DNA of 40,943 nt from Cellulomonas fimi. GTDB lineage: Bacteria; Actinomycetota; Actinomycetes; Actinomycetales; Cellulomonadaceae. The stretch lies in NCBI RefSeq assembly GCF_028527925.1, contig NZ_JAPESW010000032.1, forward strand, positions 1-40,943. Reading direction: 5' to 3'. The notes below the pieces were generated by a model that did no database searches, was not told where the DNA came from, and saw only the letters and a list, made by a program, of their open reading frames with translations. Of the stretch, positions 6,866 through 15,385 are shown piece by piece; positions within the stretch are counted from its first letter, which is position 1, and every line of letters begins with the position of its first letter. A program made the translations under genes and the position numbers.

Positions 6866-9745
6866 TCAGACCGACGAGTACGCCACGACGCCGCGCCGGA
6901 CGGCGTCGACGGCCCGTCGTGCGGTGGTGCGGGTCCGCTCGTGCGGGGCGGCCTGGGCGACCTGATCGAGCACGTCGATGACCTGCTTGCACCACCGCAC
7001 GAAGTCGCCCGCGGACAGGTCGCCGCCGCGCAGCACGGCGTCGAGGCTGCGGCCGGCGGCCCAGCGGTGGACGGCCTCGACGAGCCCCAGGTCGAGCGGC
7101 ACGGTCGTCTCCAGCCGGTGCTCGGCCTCGAGGTCCTCGAGCTCCGACCAGGCGCGCAGGGTGCCGTCGAGCGCGACGCCGAGACGGCTCGCGGGGCCAC
7201 CGGGGACGTGCGGGTCGCCCTGGTCCTCACGCCGGGACCGGTACACGAGCGTCGAGACGGCCGCGGCGAGCCCGGGCGGGTCGAGCTCGTCGAACGTGCC
7301 GCGGCGCAGGCACTCGGCGAGCAGCAGGTCGTTCTCGGCGTACAGCCGGCGCAGCCAGCGGCCGTCGTCGGTGACCTCCAGCGCGCCGTCCGTGCGGTCC
7401 AGGTAGCCGAGCCGGACGAGGACGTCGCAGATCCGGTCGAACACCGCGGCGATCGACCCCGTGCGTCCCTCGATGCGGCGCACGAGGGCGTCGTGCTCGC
7501 CGCGCAGCCGGTCCCAGCGCTCGGCCCAGCGGGCGTGCTCGTCACGGTCGGGGCACGCGTGGCAGGGGTGCGCGCGCAGCCGGCGGCGCAGCTCCGCGAT
7601 CTGCGCGTCGTCCTGCGCGGCGGTGTGCCGCGGCGGGCGTCCGCGGCGGGCGCCCGGCCGGCGCTCGCCGCGCGGGTCGCCGTCACCCACGGCGCCCGAC
7701 GCGACGGAGGACCGCAGCGCGGCGGCGAGCTCGCGGCGGGCGGCGGGGACGCGGGCGCTGAATCCCTTCGGGACGCGCAGCCGGCCGACGGTGCGGGCGC
7801 CGGTGCCGACGTCGGCGACGGTGAGGCGCCGCACCTGCCGGTCGGTCGTGAGGACCATGGGCCGCGGGCCGTCGAAGCCTCCGGCGCCGCCCGGGTCGAT
7901 CACGACGGCGTGCCCGGAGCGTCGTCCGACGGGGATCTCGAGCACGTCGCCGACGTGCAGACCCTCCAGCGAGCGGGCGACGTCGGCGCGGCGGGCGGCG
8001 GCTGCGGCACGGGACTGGTCGCGCTCGAGCCGGGTGATGTCGCGCCGGATGCGCGCGTACTCGGCGAAGTCGCCGAGGTGGCAGCGCATCGCCTCGGCGT
8101 ACCCGTCGAGCGCCTCGGCGTGCAACTGCGCCTGCCGGGCCAGCCCGACGACGCCGCGGTCCGCCTGGAACTGCGCGAACGACGTCTCGAGCACCTCGCG
8201 CGCGCGGTCACGGCCGACCTGCGCGACGAGGTTGACGGCCATGTTGTACGTGGGCCGGAAGCTCGAGCGCAGCGGGTACAGGCGCTTGGACGCGAGGCCC
8301 GCGAGCTGCACCGGGTCGAGCCCGGCGTGCGCGACGACCACCGCGTGCCCCTCGGTGTCGATCCCGCGCCGGCCCGCACGCCCGGTGAGCTGCGTGTACT
8401 CCCCCGGCGTGATGTCGACGTGGTTCGACCCGTCCCACTTGACGAGCTTCTCGAGCACGACCGAGCGGGCCGGCATGTTGATGCCCAGCGCCAGGGTCTC
8501 GGTCGCGAACACGACCTTGACGAGCCCGCGCGAGAACAGGTCCTCGACGGTCTCCTTGAACAGCGGCAGCATGCCCGCGTGGTGCGCCGCCACGCCCCGC
8601 GTCAGCGCGTCGAGCAGGTCCCAGTACCCCAGCACGTCGAGGTCCTCGGGCGGGACCGCCGCGCACCGCTCCTCGACGATCCGCCGGATCGTCGCTTGCT
8701 CGGCCGGGTCCGTGAGGCGCACACCGGCGGCCAGGCACTGCTGCACGGCGCCCTCGCACCCGGCGCGGGAGAAGATGAACACGATCGCCGGCAGCAGCTC
8801 GTCCTTGTCGAGCGCGTCGACGACCGCGAACCGCGGCGTCGGACGCCCGAACACCGCACCACCGCCCGGACGGTGCCCGCCGCGGCCGCGGTAGCCGCGG
8901 TCGCCCGGACCGCGTCGCCCCGGACCCTCCGAGCGCTCGCCGCGGCGCAGCAGCTGCACGAGGTCGGGGTTGATCGGCGGGTCGACGCCGGGGTCGGTGG
9001 GGTCCACGTGCCCCGCGTACAGGTCGAGCAGGTCGCCGCGGACCAGGACGTGCTGCCCGAGCGGCACGGGTCGGTGCTCGCTGACCACGACCGAGGTGTC
9101 GCCGCGCACCGTCGCGAGCCAGTCGCCGAACTCCTCCGCGTTGGACACCGTCGCCGACAGCGACACGAGCTGCACGTCGTCCGGGAGGTGGATGATGACC
9201 TCCTCCCAGACCGGTCCGCGGAACCGGTCGGCGAGGTAGTGCACCTCGTCCATCACGACGAAACCGAGCCCGGCCAGGGTCTGCGAGCCCGCGTAGAGCA
9301 TGTTGCGCAGCACCTCGGTCGTCATGACGACGACCGGCGCCTCCCCGTTGATCGTCGTGTCACCCGTGAGCAGCCCGACCCGCTCCGGGCCGTACCGGCG
9401 CACCAGGTCGCCGTACTTCTGGTTCGACAGCGCCTTGATCGGCGTCGTGTAGAACGCCTTCCGGCCACCCGCGAGGGCGAGGTGCACCGCGAACTCCCCC
9501 ACGACCGTCTTGCCGGCCCCGGTGGGCGCCGCGACGAGGACGCCGCTGCCGCGCTCGAGCGCCGCGCACGCGTCGAGCTGGAAGTCGTCGAGGGGGAAGC
9601 TCAGCAGCTCGCGGAACTCCGCGAGCTCACCGCGCTCCGTCTCCGCGCGGCGGCGCGCCGCCGCGTACCGCTCGGCGGGCGACGGCTCCGCGGACACCGT
9701 CGACGTGCCGGGACCGGAGGACGGACGACGCCTGCGAGACACCAC
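6866..9745 (-). CDS. helY: Ski2/Mtr4-like DEVH-box RNA helicase
   Basis: This superfamily 2 ATP-dependent helicase of the HelY/Mtr4 type is about 959 aa and probably unwinds structured RNA. Visible motifs are Walker A (AAPTGAGKTVVGEF, about residue 75), PIKALSNQKY, motif II DEVH (VVMDEVHYLADRF, about 167), motif III LSATVSN, FIFSRAGCEGAV, and motif VI TGRAGRRGIDTEGH. The C-terminal third carries the DSHCT-type helical region (VYRSRREDQ). An Arg/Gly-rich insert (GYRGRGGHRPGGG) sits in the middle. Several in-frame GTGs exist; 9745 is chosen because TAGGGT ends 6 bases before it, while 9751 would abut that hexamer. Confidence 0.93.
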   Translation of the reverse strand: MVSRRRRPSSGPGTSTVSAEPSPAERYAAARRRAETERGELAEFRELLSFPLDDFQLDACAALERGSGVLVAAPTGAGKTVVGEFAVHLALAGGRKAFYTTPIKALSNQKYGDLVRRYGPERVGLLTGDTTINGEAPVVVMTTEVLRNMLYAGSQTLAGLGFVVMDEVHYLADRFRGPVWEEVIIHLPDDVQLVSLSATVSNAEEFGDWLATVRGDTSVVVSEHRPVPLGQHVLVRGDLLDLYAGHVDPTDPGVDPPINPDLVQLLRRGERSEGPGRRGPGDRGYRGRGGHRPGGGAVFGRPTPRFAVVDALDKDELLPAIVFIFSRAGCEGAVQQCLAAGVRLTDPAEQATIRRIVEERCAAVPPEDLDVLGYWDLLDALTRGVAAHHAGMLPLFKETVEDLFSRGLVKVVFATETLALGINMPARSVVLEKLVKWDGSNHVDITPGEYTQLTGRAGRRGIDTEGHAVVVAHAGLDPVQLAGLASKRLYPLRSSFRPTYNMAVNLVAQVGRDRAREVLETSFAQFQADRGVVGLARQAQLHAEALDGYAEAMRCHLGDFAEYARIRRDITRLERDQSRAAAAARRADVARSLEGLHVGDVLEIPVGRRSGHAVVIDPGGAGGFDGPRPMVLTTDRQVRRLTVADVGTGARTVGRLRVPKGFSARVPAARRELAAALRSSVASGAVGDGDPRGERRPGARRGRPPRHTAAQDDAQIAELRRRLRAHPCHACPDRDEHARWAERWDRLRGEHDALVRRIEGRTGSIAAVFDRICDVLVRLGYLDRTDGALEVTDDGRWLRRLYAENDLLLAECLRRGTFDELDPPGLAAAVSTLVYRSRREDQGDPHVPGGPASRLGVALDGTLRAWSELEDLEAEHRLETTVPLDLGLVEAVHRWAAGRSLDAVLRGGDLSAGDFVRWCKQVIDVLDQVAQAAPHERTRTTARRAVDAVRRGVVAYSSV

Positions 9746-9751
9746 ACGCAC

Positions 9752-9757
9752 ACCCTA
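9752..9757 (-). promoter_or_regulatory. -10 element, leaderless promoter of helY
   Basis: TAGGGT on the minus strand ends 6 bases before the GTG at 9745. An in-frame GTG at 9742 is 9 bases away and is the alternative. Confidence 0.45.
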
Positions 9758-9835
9758 GGCACGTGGGGGCGCGTCGCACGCGACGGACCACGGGCACGCC
9801 GACCGGTCACCGGCCCGGCCGCGCTCGCGGGCGGC

Positions 9836-10750
9836 TCACGCGAGGACGGACAGCGCCCCGGGATCGACCTGCACGCGCAGCGGCAGCGGCCCGACGCGCT
9901 CCCCGTCCGCGAACGCCGCGGGCGGCACCGACCCGGCCTCGGCGAGCGGCTCGATCAGCACCGCGCGGCTGCGCAGCACGGTCACGGCCGGGTGGTGCAC
10001 GTGCCGGCCCTGGTAGATGCCCGGGAAGATCCGCGTGACGGCCGTCCGTGAGAGCGGCCCGGCGACGACGACGTCGAGCAGGCCGTCGTCGACGCGCGCG
10101 TCCGGGGCGATCCGCAGCCCGCCGCCGAACGACGGCACGTTGGCGACCGCGACGAGCGTCCCGGCGGACTCCCACGTCCGGTCGTCGAGGGTGACGCGGT
10201 AGCCGTAGGGCCGGAACGACGCGAGCTCGGCGGCCAGCGCGCGGACGTAGCGCGCCGAGCCGCGCGGCCACGTCATGGTGTTCGCGCGCGCGTTGACGGC
10301 GGCGTCGATGCCGCACGACAGCACGCCGAGGTACCACTCGTGCGCCGAGTGCTCGGGGGTCCCGACGCGCACGGCGTCGATCCGGCGCGGACCGGTGTCG
10401 AGGGCCCGTTCGACGACGTCGACGGACGCCTCCACGTCGCCGCGCGGGAGGCCCAGGGCGCGCGCGATGTCGTTGCCGGTGCCGGCAGCGACGATCCCGA
10501 GCGGCAGGGCCGTGCCGGCGACGACGTTGGCGCCCAGGTGCACCATCCCGTCGCCGCCCACGACGACGAGCGCGTCGAGGCCCTGGACCGCCGCGGCACG
10601 CGCCCGGTCGGTCGCCTGCGCGAGCGTCGGCGCGGACAGGTCCTCGACCTTGAGGCCGCGGGCCACGAGCAGCTCGTGGACGTGACGTCCCGCGGCGGCG
10701 CCTCGACCCTTGCCCGCCGTCGGGTTCACGACGACGCCGACGTGCCTCAC
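9836..10750 (-). CDS. Diacylglycerol/lipid kinase family protein
   Basis: This is a soluble lipid kinase of the DagK/YegS family, 304 aa, with the DAGK catalytic domain. The nucleotide-binding start is VGVVVNPTAGKGRG. The glycine-rich ATP site is VVGGDGMVHLGANVV and the phosphate-binding loop is IVAAGTGNDIARALG. The usual GGLRIAPDARVDDGLLDVVV follows before a C-terminal beta domain. It probably phosphorylates diacylglycerol or a related membrane lipid. The GTG start overlaps the tatC stop by 4 bases (GTGA), so it is coupled to the Tat genes. Confidence 0.9.
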   Translation of the reverse strand: MRHVGVVVNPTAGKGRGAAAGRHVHELLVARGLKVEDLSAPTLAQATDRARAAAVQGLDALVVVGGDGMVHLGANVVAGTALPLGIVAAGTGNDIARALGLPRGDVEASVDVVERALDTGPRRIDAVRVGTPEHSAHEWYLGVLSCGIDAAVNARANTMTWPRGSARYVRALAAELASFRPYGYRVTLDDRTWESAGTLVAVANVPSFGGGLRIAPDARVDDGLLDVVVAGPLSRTAVTRIFPGIYQGRHVHHPAVTVLRSRAVLIEPLAEAGSVPPAAFADGERVGPLPLRVQVDPGALSVLA

Positions 10751-11574
10751 GTGGCGGCAGGCTCGGCGTCGTCCGGGAACGTGCCGTCGAGACGCGGCAG
10801 CCCCGCCGCGACACGGCGGCGGTCGACCCGACGGTCGTGCACCGTGCAGATCACCAGCGCCCCCGCGTAGAGGAGGCAGATCGGGATCGCGACCGCGATC
10901 ATCGTGATCGCGTCCGGCGTCGGCGTCATGATCGCGCTGAACGTGAACGCGATCATCACCGCCCACCGCCAGCCCTTGCGCCACGTCGCGGCCGTGCCGA
11001 GCCCCGCGAAGTTGAGCGCGACCATCACGACCGGCAGCAGGAACGCGAGACCGAACACGAGCATCACGCGCATGACGAACCCGAGGTACGTCTGCGCGTC
11101 GACCAGGTTCGTCGCGCCCGACGGCGTGAACTCGATGAGCAGCTGCACGGCGTGCGGCAGCACGTACCAGGCCAGCAGCGCGCCCCCCAGGAACAGGGGC
11201 ACCGCCGCCCCGAGGAAGCCGAACGCGTACCCGCGCTCGCGGCGCGTCAGCCCCGGCGTGATGAACGCCCACAGCTGGTACAGCCACCACGGGCTCGACA
11301 GGATCACGCCGAGGAAGATCGTGATCTTGACCCGCATGTCGAACGGCGCGGCCACACCGGCGAAGTTCAGCGAGACGAGCCCGTCACGCGTCGATCCGGC
11401 CGCCTCCAGCGGTTGCTGGATGGCCTCGAAGACGGGGTCGTAGAAGATCCAGGCGAGCACGGCGCCCAGGACGACACCGACGGACGCGAGGACGAGGCGC
11501 TTCCTCAGCTCGAGGAGATGGGCCCGCAGCGGCATCCTGCCGCCGGGGTCGCGCCCGCGGCGGGAGCTGCTCAC
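10747..11574 (-). CDS. tatC: Twin-arginine translocase subunit TatC
   Basis: TatC is the polytopic membrane receptor of the Tat export pathway and recognises twin-arginine signal peptides on folded proteins. At 275 aa it has six hydrophobic segments. The hallmark N-terminal motif MPLRAHLLELRKRL, the first-loop Glu region (PFDMRVKITIFLG), the WWLYQLWAFITPGLTRRERGY signature and the last helices (SAIMTPTPDAITMIAVAIP) are all present. It starts with GTG 4 bases downstream of the tatA stop and forms a tatA-tatC-lipid kinase unit. Confidence 0.97.
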   Translation of the reverse strand: MSSSRRGRDPGGRMPLRAHLLELRKRLVLASVGVVLGAVLAWIFYDPVFEAIQQPLEAAGSTRDGLVSLNFAGVAAPFDMRVKITIFLGVILSSPWWLYQLWAFITPGLTRRERGYAFGFLGAAVPLFLGGALLAWYVLPHAVQLLIEFTPSGATNLVDAQTYLGFVMRVMLVFGLAFLLPVVMVALNFAGLGTAATWRKGWRWAVMIAFTFSAIMTPTPDAITMIAVAIPICLLYAGALVICTVHDRRVDRRRVAAGLPRLDGTFPDDAEPAAT

Positions 11575-11578
11575 GCGG

Positions 11579-11779
11579 TCAGACCTTCGGAGGCGTGGTG
11601 CCCTCGGTCGGCTCGTCGGGACGCTTGTCGTCGTCCCGCAGGTCCTTCACCTCGGACTTGAAGATCTTCATCGACTGGCCGACGCTCTTGGCGAGCCCCG
11701 GGAGGCGGTTCGCCCCGAACAGCAGCAGGACGACCAGCACCAGCACGATGATGTGCCAGGCGCTCAGGTTTCGGATCAC
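11579..11779 (-). CDS. tatA: Sec-independent translocase TatA
   Basis: TatA is the small pore-forming component of the Tat system, 66 aa. A short N-terminus (MIRNLSAW) leads into one membrane helix, then the FGANRLPGLAKSVGQSMKIFKSE amphipathic helix begins, with the conserved Phe-Gly at the hinge, and the tail is acidic. The GTG start is preceded by a good GGAGG and a leader of about 30 bases. TatA and TatC alone make a minimal Tat system; a TatB is not next to them, as is common in actinobacteria. Confidence 0.96.
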   Translation of the reverse strand: MIRNLSAWHIIVLVLVVLLLFGANRLPGLAKSVGQSMKIFKSEVKDLRDDDKRPDEPTEGTTPPKV

Positions 11780-11812
11780 GGGGCTACCTCCGTCGCGGTG
11801 CGAGTCCCGCGC

Positions 11813-11818
11813 ATCCTA
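11813..11818 (-). promoter_or_regulatory. -10 element upstream of tatA
   Basis: TAGGAT on the minus strand lies 33 bases before the tatA start and would give a short leader containing the GGAGG site. tatA may therefore be transcribed separately from the pafB-pafC unit. Confidence 0.45.
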
Positions 11819-11846
11819 ACCCCGCCGGACCTGTCCGGATGCTCCC

Positions 11847-12176
11847 TCAGCTCCAGTACGCACGCCACGACTGCCGCGTCCGCGCGTGCTTCTCCGCACG
11901 GTCGGCACGGCGCGCGTGACGCTCCTCGCGCAGCACCGCGCGACGCTCCCGCAGCGGTCCGCGAGGCGCCAGCACGGTCGGTCCGGTGTCGACCCGGTTC
12001 TCCGCCGCCAGCGCCTGCAGCTCGGCCAGCCGGTCGGACAGCTGCTCCCACGTCTGCCCGGCCCTCGCGAGCTCGCGCCCGAGCGCGAGCCCCGACCGCC
12101 ACAGGCGTCGCCCGAGGACGAACGCGCCGGCGAGCGTGCCCACGACCAGCACCGTCCACACGGTGAACCACAGCAC
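11847..12176 (-). CDS. Small membrane protein with basic tail, unknown function
   Basis: The 109-aa product has one N-terminal membrane helix (VWTVLVVGTLAGAFVLG) followed by a long charged stretch. A probable amphipathic or coiled-coil segment (QTWEQLSDRLAELQALAAE) runs from about residue 40 to 60, and the tail is rich in Arg and Glu. The GTG start lies 4 bases past the pafC stop, so it is probably co-transcribed with pafB-pafC. Its topology suggests a cytoplasmic tail anchored to the membrane. I do not recognise a family. Confidence 0.75.
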   Translation of the reverse strand: MLWFTVWTVLVVGTLAGAFVLGRRLWRSGLALGRELARAGQTWEQLSDRLAELQALAAENRVDTGPTVLAPRGPLRERRAVLREERHARRADRAEKHARTRQSWRAYWS

Positions 12177-12180
12177 GGCG

Positions 12181-13155
12181 TCAGCCCTCCTCGTCCGCGA
12201 GCGGACCGTACGCGGCGAGCGCCGCCCGCGCGGCCGCCGCGACCTCCGTCGCCACCCGGGCCGGGCGCACGTCGAGCACCTCGTCCGCGACCTGCAGCAC
12301 CAGGTGCCGCAGCCACGCCGGGCGCAGGACGCGCAGGTCCACCTCGAACGAGCCGTCGTCGAGGTTGCGCACGGCCTCCACGGGCGTGCTCTCTGCGACC
12401 CAGCGCGCCGAGCTGCGCAGGTGCAGCGTCACGAGCTCGCCGTCGGGGCCGGGCTGGAACTCCGCCGCGTCCGGCGCGACCGTGTGGTCCGCGACCGGTG
12501 CGTCGAGGACCTGCGCCGCCAGGATCCGGTCCACCCGGAACAGGCGCTCACCGTCCACCAGGCGGCACCACGCGAGCAGGTACGACCGCTCGTCGTCCGT
12601 GACCAGGCGCAGCGGGTCCACGTCCCGCTCGGTCGTCACGTCGGAGGCGTCGACGTAGCGCAGGTGCAGCCGCCGGCCGTTGCGCAGCGCCGTCGCGACC
12701 GCCGTCGCCACCTCGGGGGCGGCGTCCAGACCGAGGCGTACGTCGAGCGCCGCGGCCGCGTCACCCGCCGCCGTCGTGAGCTTGTCGAGCGCCGACGACA
12801 GCACCGCCGACTGCTCCGCGTCGAGCGCCGGGCGCAGCGACGAGTCCAGCGCCCGCAGCGCCGCGAGCAGCGCGACCGCCTCACGCGCCCCGAGACGCAG
12901 GGGCCGCGTCATCCCGCGCGACTCCGTCAGCCGTACCACGCCCTGCTCGTACGACGCCGCGTCGAAGTCGATCAGGTCGTGCGGGAAGTACCCCGGCGTT
13001 CCCGTGACCCACAACGTGTCGATGTCCGACAGCACCTGGTCCGCGGTCACCCCGAACTGCTCCGCGATCTCCTCGACCGGGACGCCCGCGTGCCGGTCCA
13101 GGTACGTGATCATCCCGAGCATGCGCAGCAGGCGGTCGCTCGCGCGCTCAGCCAT
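12181..13155 (-). CDS. pafC: WYL-domain transcriptional regulator PafC
   Basis: PafC works with PafB as a heterodimeric transcription factor; in mycobacteria PafBC drives the LexA/RecA-independent DNA-damage response. At 324 aa it has an N-terminal winged helix (LLRMLGMITYLDRHAGVPVE), a central WYL domain with NGRRLHLRYVDASD and SYLLAWCRLVDGERLFRVDR, and a WCX C-terminal extension. Its ATG lies inside the last codons of pafB (8-base overlap), so translation is coupled. The partner genes of the Pup-proteasome locus would lie elsewhere, as only pafB and pafC are in this window. Confidence 0.92.
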   Translation of the reverse strand: MAERASDRLLRMLGMITYLDRHAGVPVEEIAEQFGVTADQVLSDIDTLWVTGTPGYFPHDLIDFDAASYEQGVVRLTESRGMTRPLRLGAREAVALLAALRALDSSLRPALDAEQSAVLSSALDKLTTAAGDAAAALDVRLGLDAAPEVATAVATALRNGRRLHLRYVDASDVTTERDVDPLRLVTDDERSYLLAWCRLVDGERLFRVDRILAAQVLDAPVADHTVAPDAAEFQPGPDGELVTLHLRSSARWVAESTPVEAVRNLDDGSFEVDLRVLRPAWLRHLVLQVADEVLDVRPARVATEVAAAARAALAAYGPLADEEG

Positions 13156-14182
13156 CCGTCCCACCCCCGACCGTCGTGCGGTCCAGCGTCGCCGCCGTCC
13201 GCAGCAGGTGCAGCACCGCGTGCCGCACGCTCGGCGGGTCCAGCACGACCACCGCGTCGCCGTACCCGACGAGCTCCTCCGCGAGCTCCCAGTCGAGCCG
13301 GAACGGCACGTGCACCACGTCGCGGTGCGCCAGCACGGCAGCCAGCCGCGGGTCGGAGCGCACGTCCGGCGCGTCGTCGGGCGCCGGCACCGCACGCGCC
13401 CGCGCCGCACCCGCACGCTCCGGCAGCACCGCGAGCGTCGCGACCCGCTCCGGCCGCTCCTCCCACGGGTGCAGCGCCGACGCGAGCTCCTCCGCGGGCG
13501 GTGGTTCGAACGCACCCGGCGCGCCCACCAGACGCACCGTCCCCTCGACCCGGCTCAGCCGGAACGAGCGCGGCGCGTCGCGCTCGCGGTCACGCCCCAC
13601 CAGCAGCCAGCCCCCGCGGCGCGCGAGGAGCTTCCACGGCTCGACGGTCCGCTCCCGCACCTCACCCGTGTTCGCCGCGCGGTACACGAACCGCACGACC
13701 TGCCGCGCCTGCACCGCGTCGAGCAGCGGGCCGATCGCCCCGCCCCCCGAGCGCACGCGCGGCGCGAGGCCCGCGACGAGGTCCGTGGACTGCGGCGCCG
13801 CGCCGACCGCACGCAGCTTCGTCAGCGCACGGGACGTGTCCGCGCGCAACGACTGGTCCTGCCACACCTGAGCCGCCATCGCCAGCACACCGAGCTCTCC
13901 CGCCGTGAGGTCCAGCGGTGCGAGCGCGTACTGCTCGGCGTCGATCCGGTAGCCGATGTCGTCCCCGTGACCCGCGTCCGTGACCGTCAGGACCGGGATC
14001 CCGAGCTCGCGCAACGTGTCCTTGTCCCGCTCGAACATCCGCTCGAACGCGTCGTCCGACGGCGCGTCCTGGTAGCCGGCGACGCTCGCGCGCACCTGCT
14101 CCTTGGTCATGCGGCCGGACGTGTTCACGAGGGCGATGACGAGGTTGAGCAGGCGCTCGGCGGGCGGGATCGCGGGGGGCAT
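13148..14182 (-). CDS. pafB: WYL-domain transcriptional regulator PafB
   Basis: PafB is the first half of the PafBC regulator, 344 aa. The N-terminal HTH (PPAERLLNLVIALVNTSGRM, with TKEQVR after it) is followed by FERMFERDKDTLRELG, the WYL domain (QVVRFVYRAANTGEV, GGWLLVGRDRERDAPRSFRL) and a WCX-type C-terminus. The frame is open far upstream on the same strand, but that part is antisense to a real gene. The ATG at 14182 is supported by a TACCGT hexamer ending 8 bases before it. It diverges from the DUF3866 gene across only 36 bases. Confidence 0.93.
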   Translation of the reverse strand: MPPAIPPAERLLNLVIALVNTSGRMTKEQVRASVAGYQDAPSDDAFERMFERDKDTLRELGIPVLTVTDAGHGDDIGYRIDAEQYALAPLDLTAGELGVLAMAAQVWQDQSLRADTSRALTKLRAVGAAPQSTDLVAGLAPRVRSGGGAIGPLLDAVQARQVVRFVYRAANTGEVRERTVEPWKLLARRGGWLLVGRDRERDAPRSFRLSRVEGTVRLVGAPGAFEPPPAEELASALHPWEERPERVATLAVLPERAGAARARAVPAPDDAPDVRSDPRLAAVLAHRDVVHVPFRLDWELAEELVGYGDAVVVLDPPSVRHAVLHLLRTAATLDRTTVGGGTDG

Positions 14183-14190
14183 CGGGGAAC

Positions 14191-14212
14191 ACGGTAGCCG
14201 CCCCGGTACGGT
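14191..14212. promoter_or_regulatory. Back-to-back leaderless promoters of pafB and DUF3866 gene
   Basis: TACCGT (minus strand, 14196 to 14191) ends 8 bases before the pafB ATG. TACGGT (plus strand, 14207-14212) ends 6 bases before the GTG at 14219. The two -10 elements are 10 bases apart, so each promoter's -35 region must lie inside the opposite gene and RNA polymerase can occupy only one at a time. Confidence 0.55.
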
Positions 14213-14218
14213 GGGGCC

Positions 14219-15367
14219 GTGATCACGTGGCGTTCGGGTGTCGTCGTCGCGAGCGGGACGGCCTGGCCGGGCGCACAGGAGCTCACGGTGGCCCTCGACG
14301 ACCCGGGCACCGGCCCCCTGCCGGACACCGTCCGGGCGCTCGCCTACCCCGCCCTCGTCGGCTCCCCCGGCGTCGGCGACCGGGTCCTGCTCAACGTCTC
14401 CGCGCTGGCCCGCGGGCTCGGCACCGGCGGGTACGCGCTCGTCGCCGCCCCCGGCGGCGAGCTCCCCGCCGATCCACCCCCCGGTCCCGGGCACCTCGTC
14501 AAGGCCCGCTACACCCCCCTCCAGGCGATGGTCCTGGGCGTCGACGACCAGGAGTCCCCCCACCACGAGACGCTGCGCGACGCGGACGACCTCGACGGCC
14601 TGCCCGTCGTCGTCGCCGACCTGCACTCCGCGCTCCCCGCGATCGTCGCCGGCGCCCGGTACGCCGCCGCCCGCGCCGGCCGGCCCGCACCCACGGTCGC
14701 CTACGTCATGACCGACGGTGGCGCCCTCCCCGCCTGGTTCTCCCGCACCGTCGCCGGCCTGCGTGACGCCGGCTGGATCGACGCCTGCGTCACCACCGGC
14801 CAGGCGTTCGGCGGCGACCACGAGGCCGTCACCGTCCACACCGGGCTCCTCGCCGCGCGGCACGTCGTCGGCGCCGACCTCGTCGTCGTCGCGCAAGGAC
14901 CGGGCAACCTCGGCACCGGCACCCGCTGGGGCTTCTCGGGCGTCACCGCCGGGGAGGTCGTCAACGCCGCCGCGACCCTCCGCGGCCGCCCCGTCGCCTC
15001 CCTGCGCGTGAGCGGCGCCGACCCCCGCGAACGCCACCTCGGCGTCTCGCACCACTCGCTCACCGCCTACGGGCGCGTCGCGCTCGCGGCCGCCGACGTC
15101 CCCGTGCCGGTGTTCGACCCGGACCCCGAGGGCGGGCTCGACGCGCTCGGCCGGCGCGTGCGGCACCAGGTCGCCGCGCTCGCTGCGCCGCACGGGCGGC
15201 ACCGCCTGGTCGACGTCGAGGCCGGTCCGAACCTGCTGAGCGCGCTCGCGGGCGCGCCCGTGCGGCTGTCGACCATGGGACGCGGGCTCGACGACGACCC
15301 GGCCGCGTTCCTCGCGGCCGCCGTCGCGGGCGTGCACGCGGTCGACCTGCTGACGTCCGCGCCCTGA
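14219..15367 (+). CDS. DUF3866 family protein
   Basis: This 382-aa protein matches what I know of DUF3866, a family conserved in actinobacteria and some other bacteria with no assigned function. It starts ITWRSGVVVASGTAWPGAQE and has recurrent glycine-rich strands such as RVLLNVSALARGLGTGGYALV. It also has HLVKARYTPLQAMVLGVDDQ, AYVMTDGGALPAWFSRTV, and a conserved middle with VVVAQGPGNLGTGTRWGFSG. There is no signal peptide or membrane segment. The GTG start fits a leaderless transcript. It is divergent from pafB and convergent with the PH-like gene, so it is a single-gene unit. Confidence 0.85.
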   Translation: MITWRSGVVVASGTAWPGAQELTVALDDPGTGPLPDTVRALAYPALVGSPGVGDRVLLNVSALARGLGTGGYALVAAPGGELPADPPPGPGHLVKARYTPLQAMVLGVDDQESPHHETLRDADDLDGLPVVVADLHSALPAIVAGARYAAARAGRPAPTVAYVMTDGGALPAWFSRTVAGLRDAGWIDACVTTGQAFGGDHEAVTVHTGLLAARHVVGADLVVVAQGPGNLGTGTRWGFSGVTAGEVVNAAATLRGRPVASLRVSGADPRERHLGVSHHSLTAYGRVALAAADVPVPVFDPDPEGGLDALGRRVRHQVAALAAPHGRHRLVDVEAGPNLLSALAGAPVRLSTMGRGLDDDPAAFLAAAVAGVHAVDLLTSAP

Positions 15368-15385
15368 GCGCGCCGTCGCTCGGGG
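15362..15385. terminator. Bidirectional terminator between convergent stops
   Basis: A 9-bp stem with one G-T pair (15362-15370 with 15377-15385) and a 6-base loop contains the DUF3866 stop codon and ends at the base before the convergent gene's stop. It can terminate both transcripts. Confidence 0.65.

Noticed and set aside
6830..10051. 1073-codon open frame on the plus strand opposite helY and the lipid kinase gene
   Set aside because: It is antisense to strongly motif-supported genes, has the Arg/Gly/Val-rich composition of high-GC shadow frames, and shows no family signature. The same applies to the other long antisense frames, for example 2900-4657, 4742-6784 and 32817-36170.
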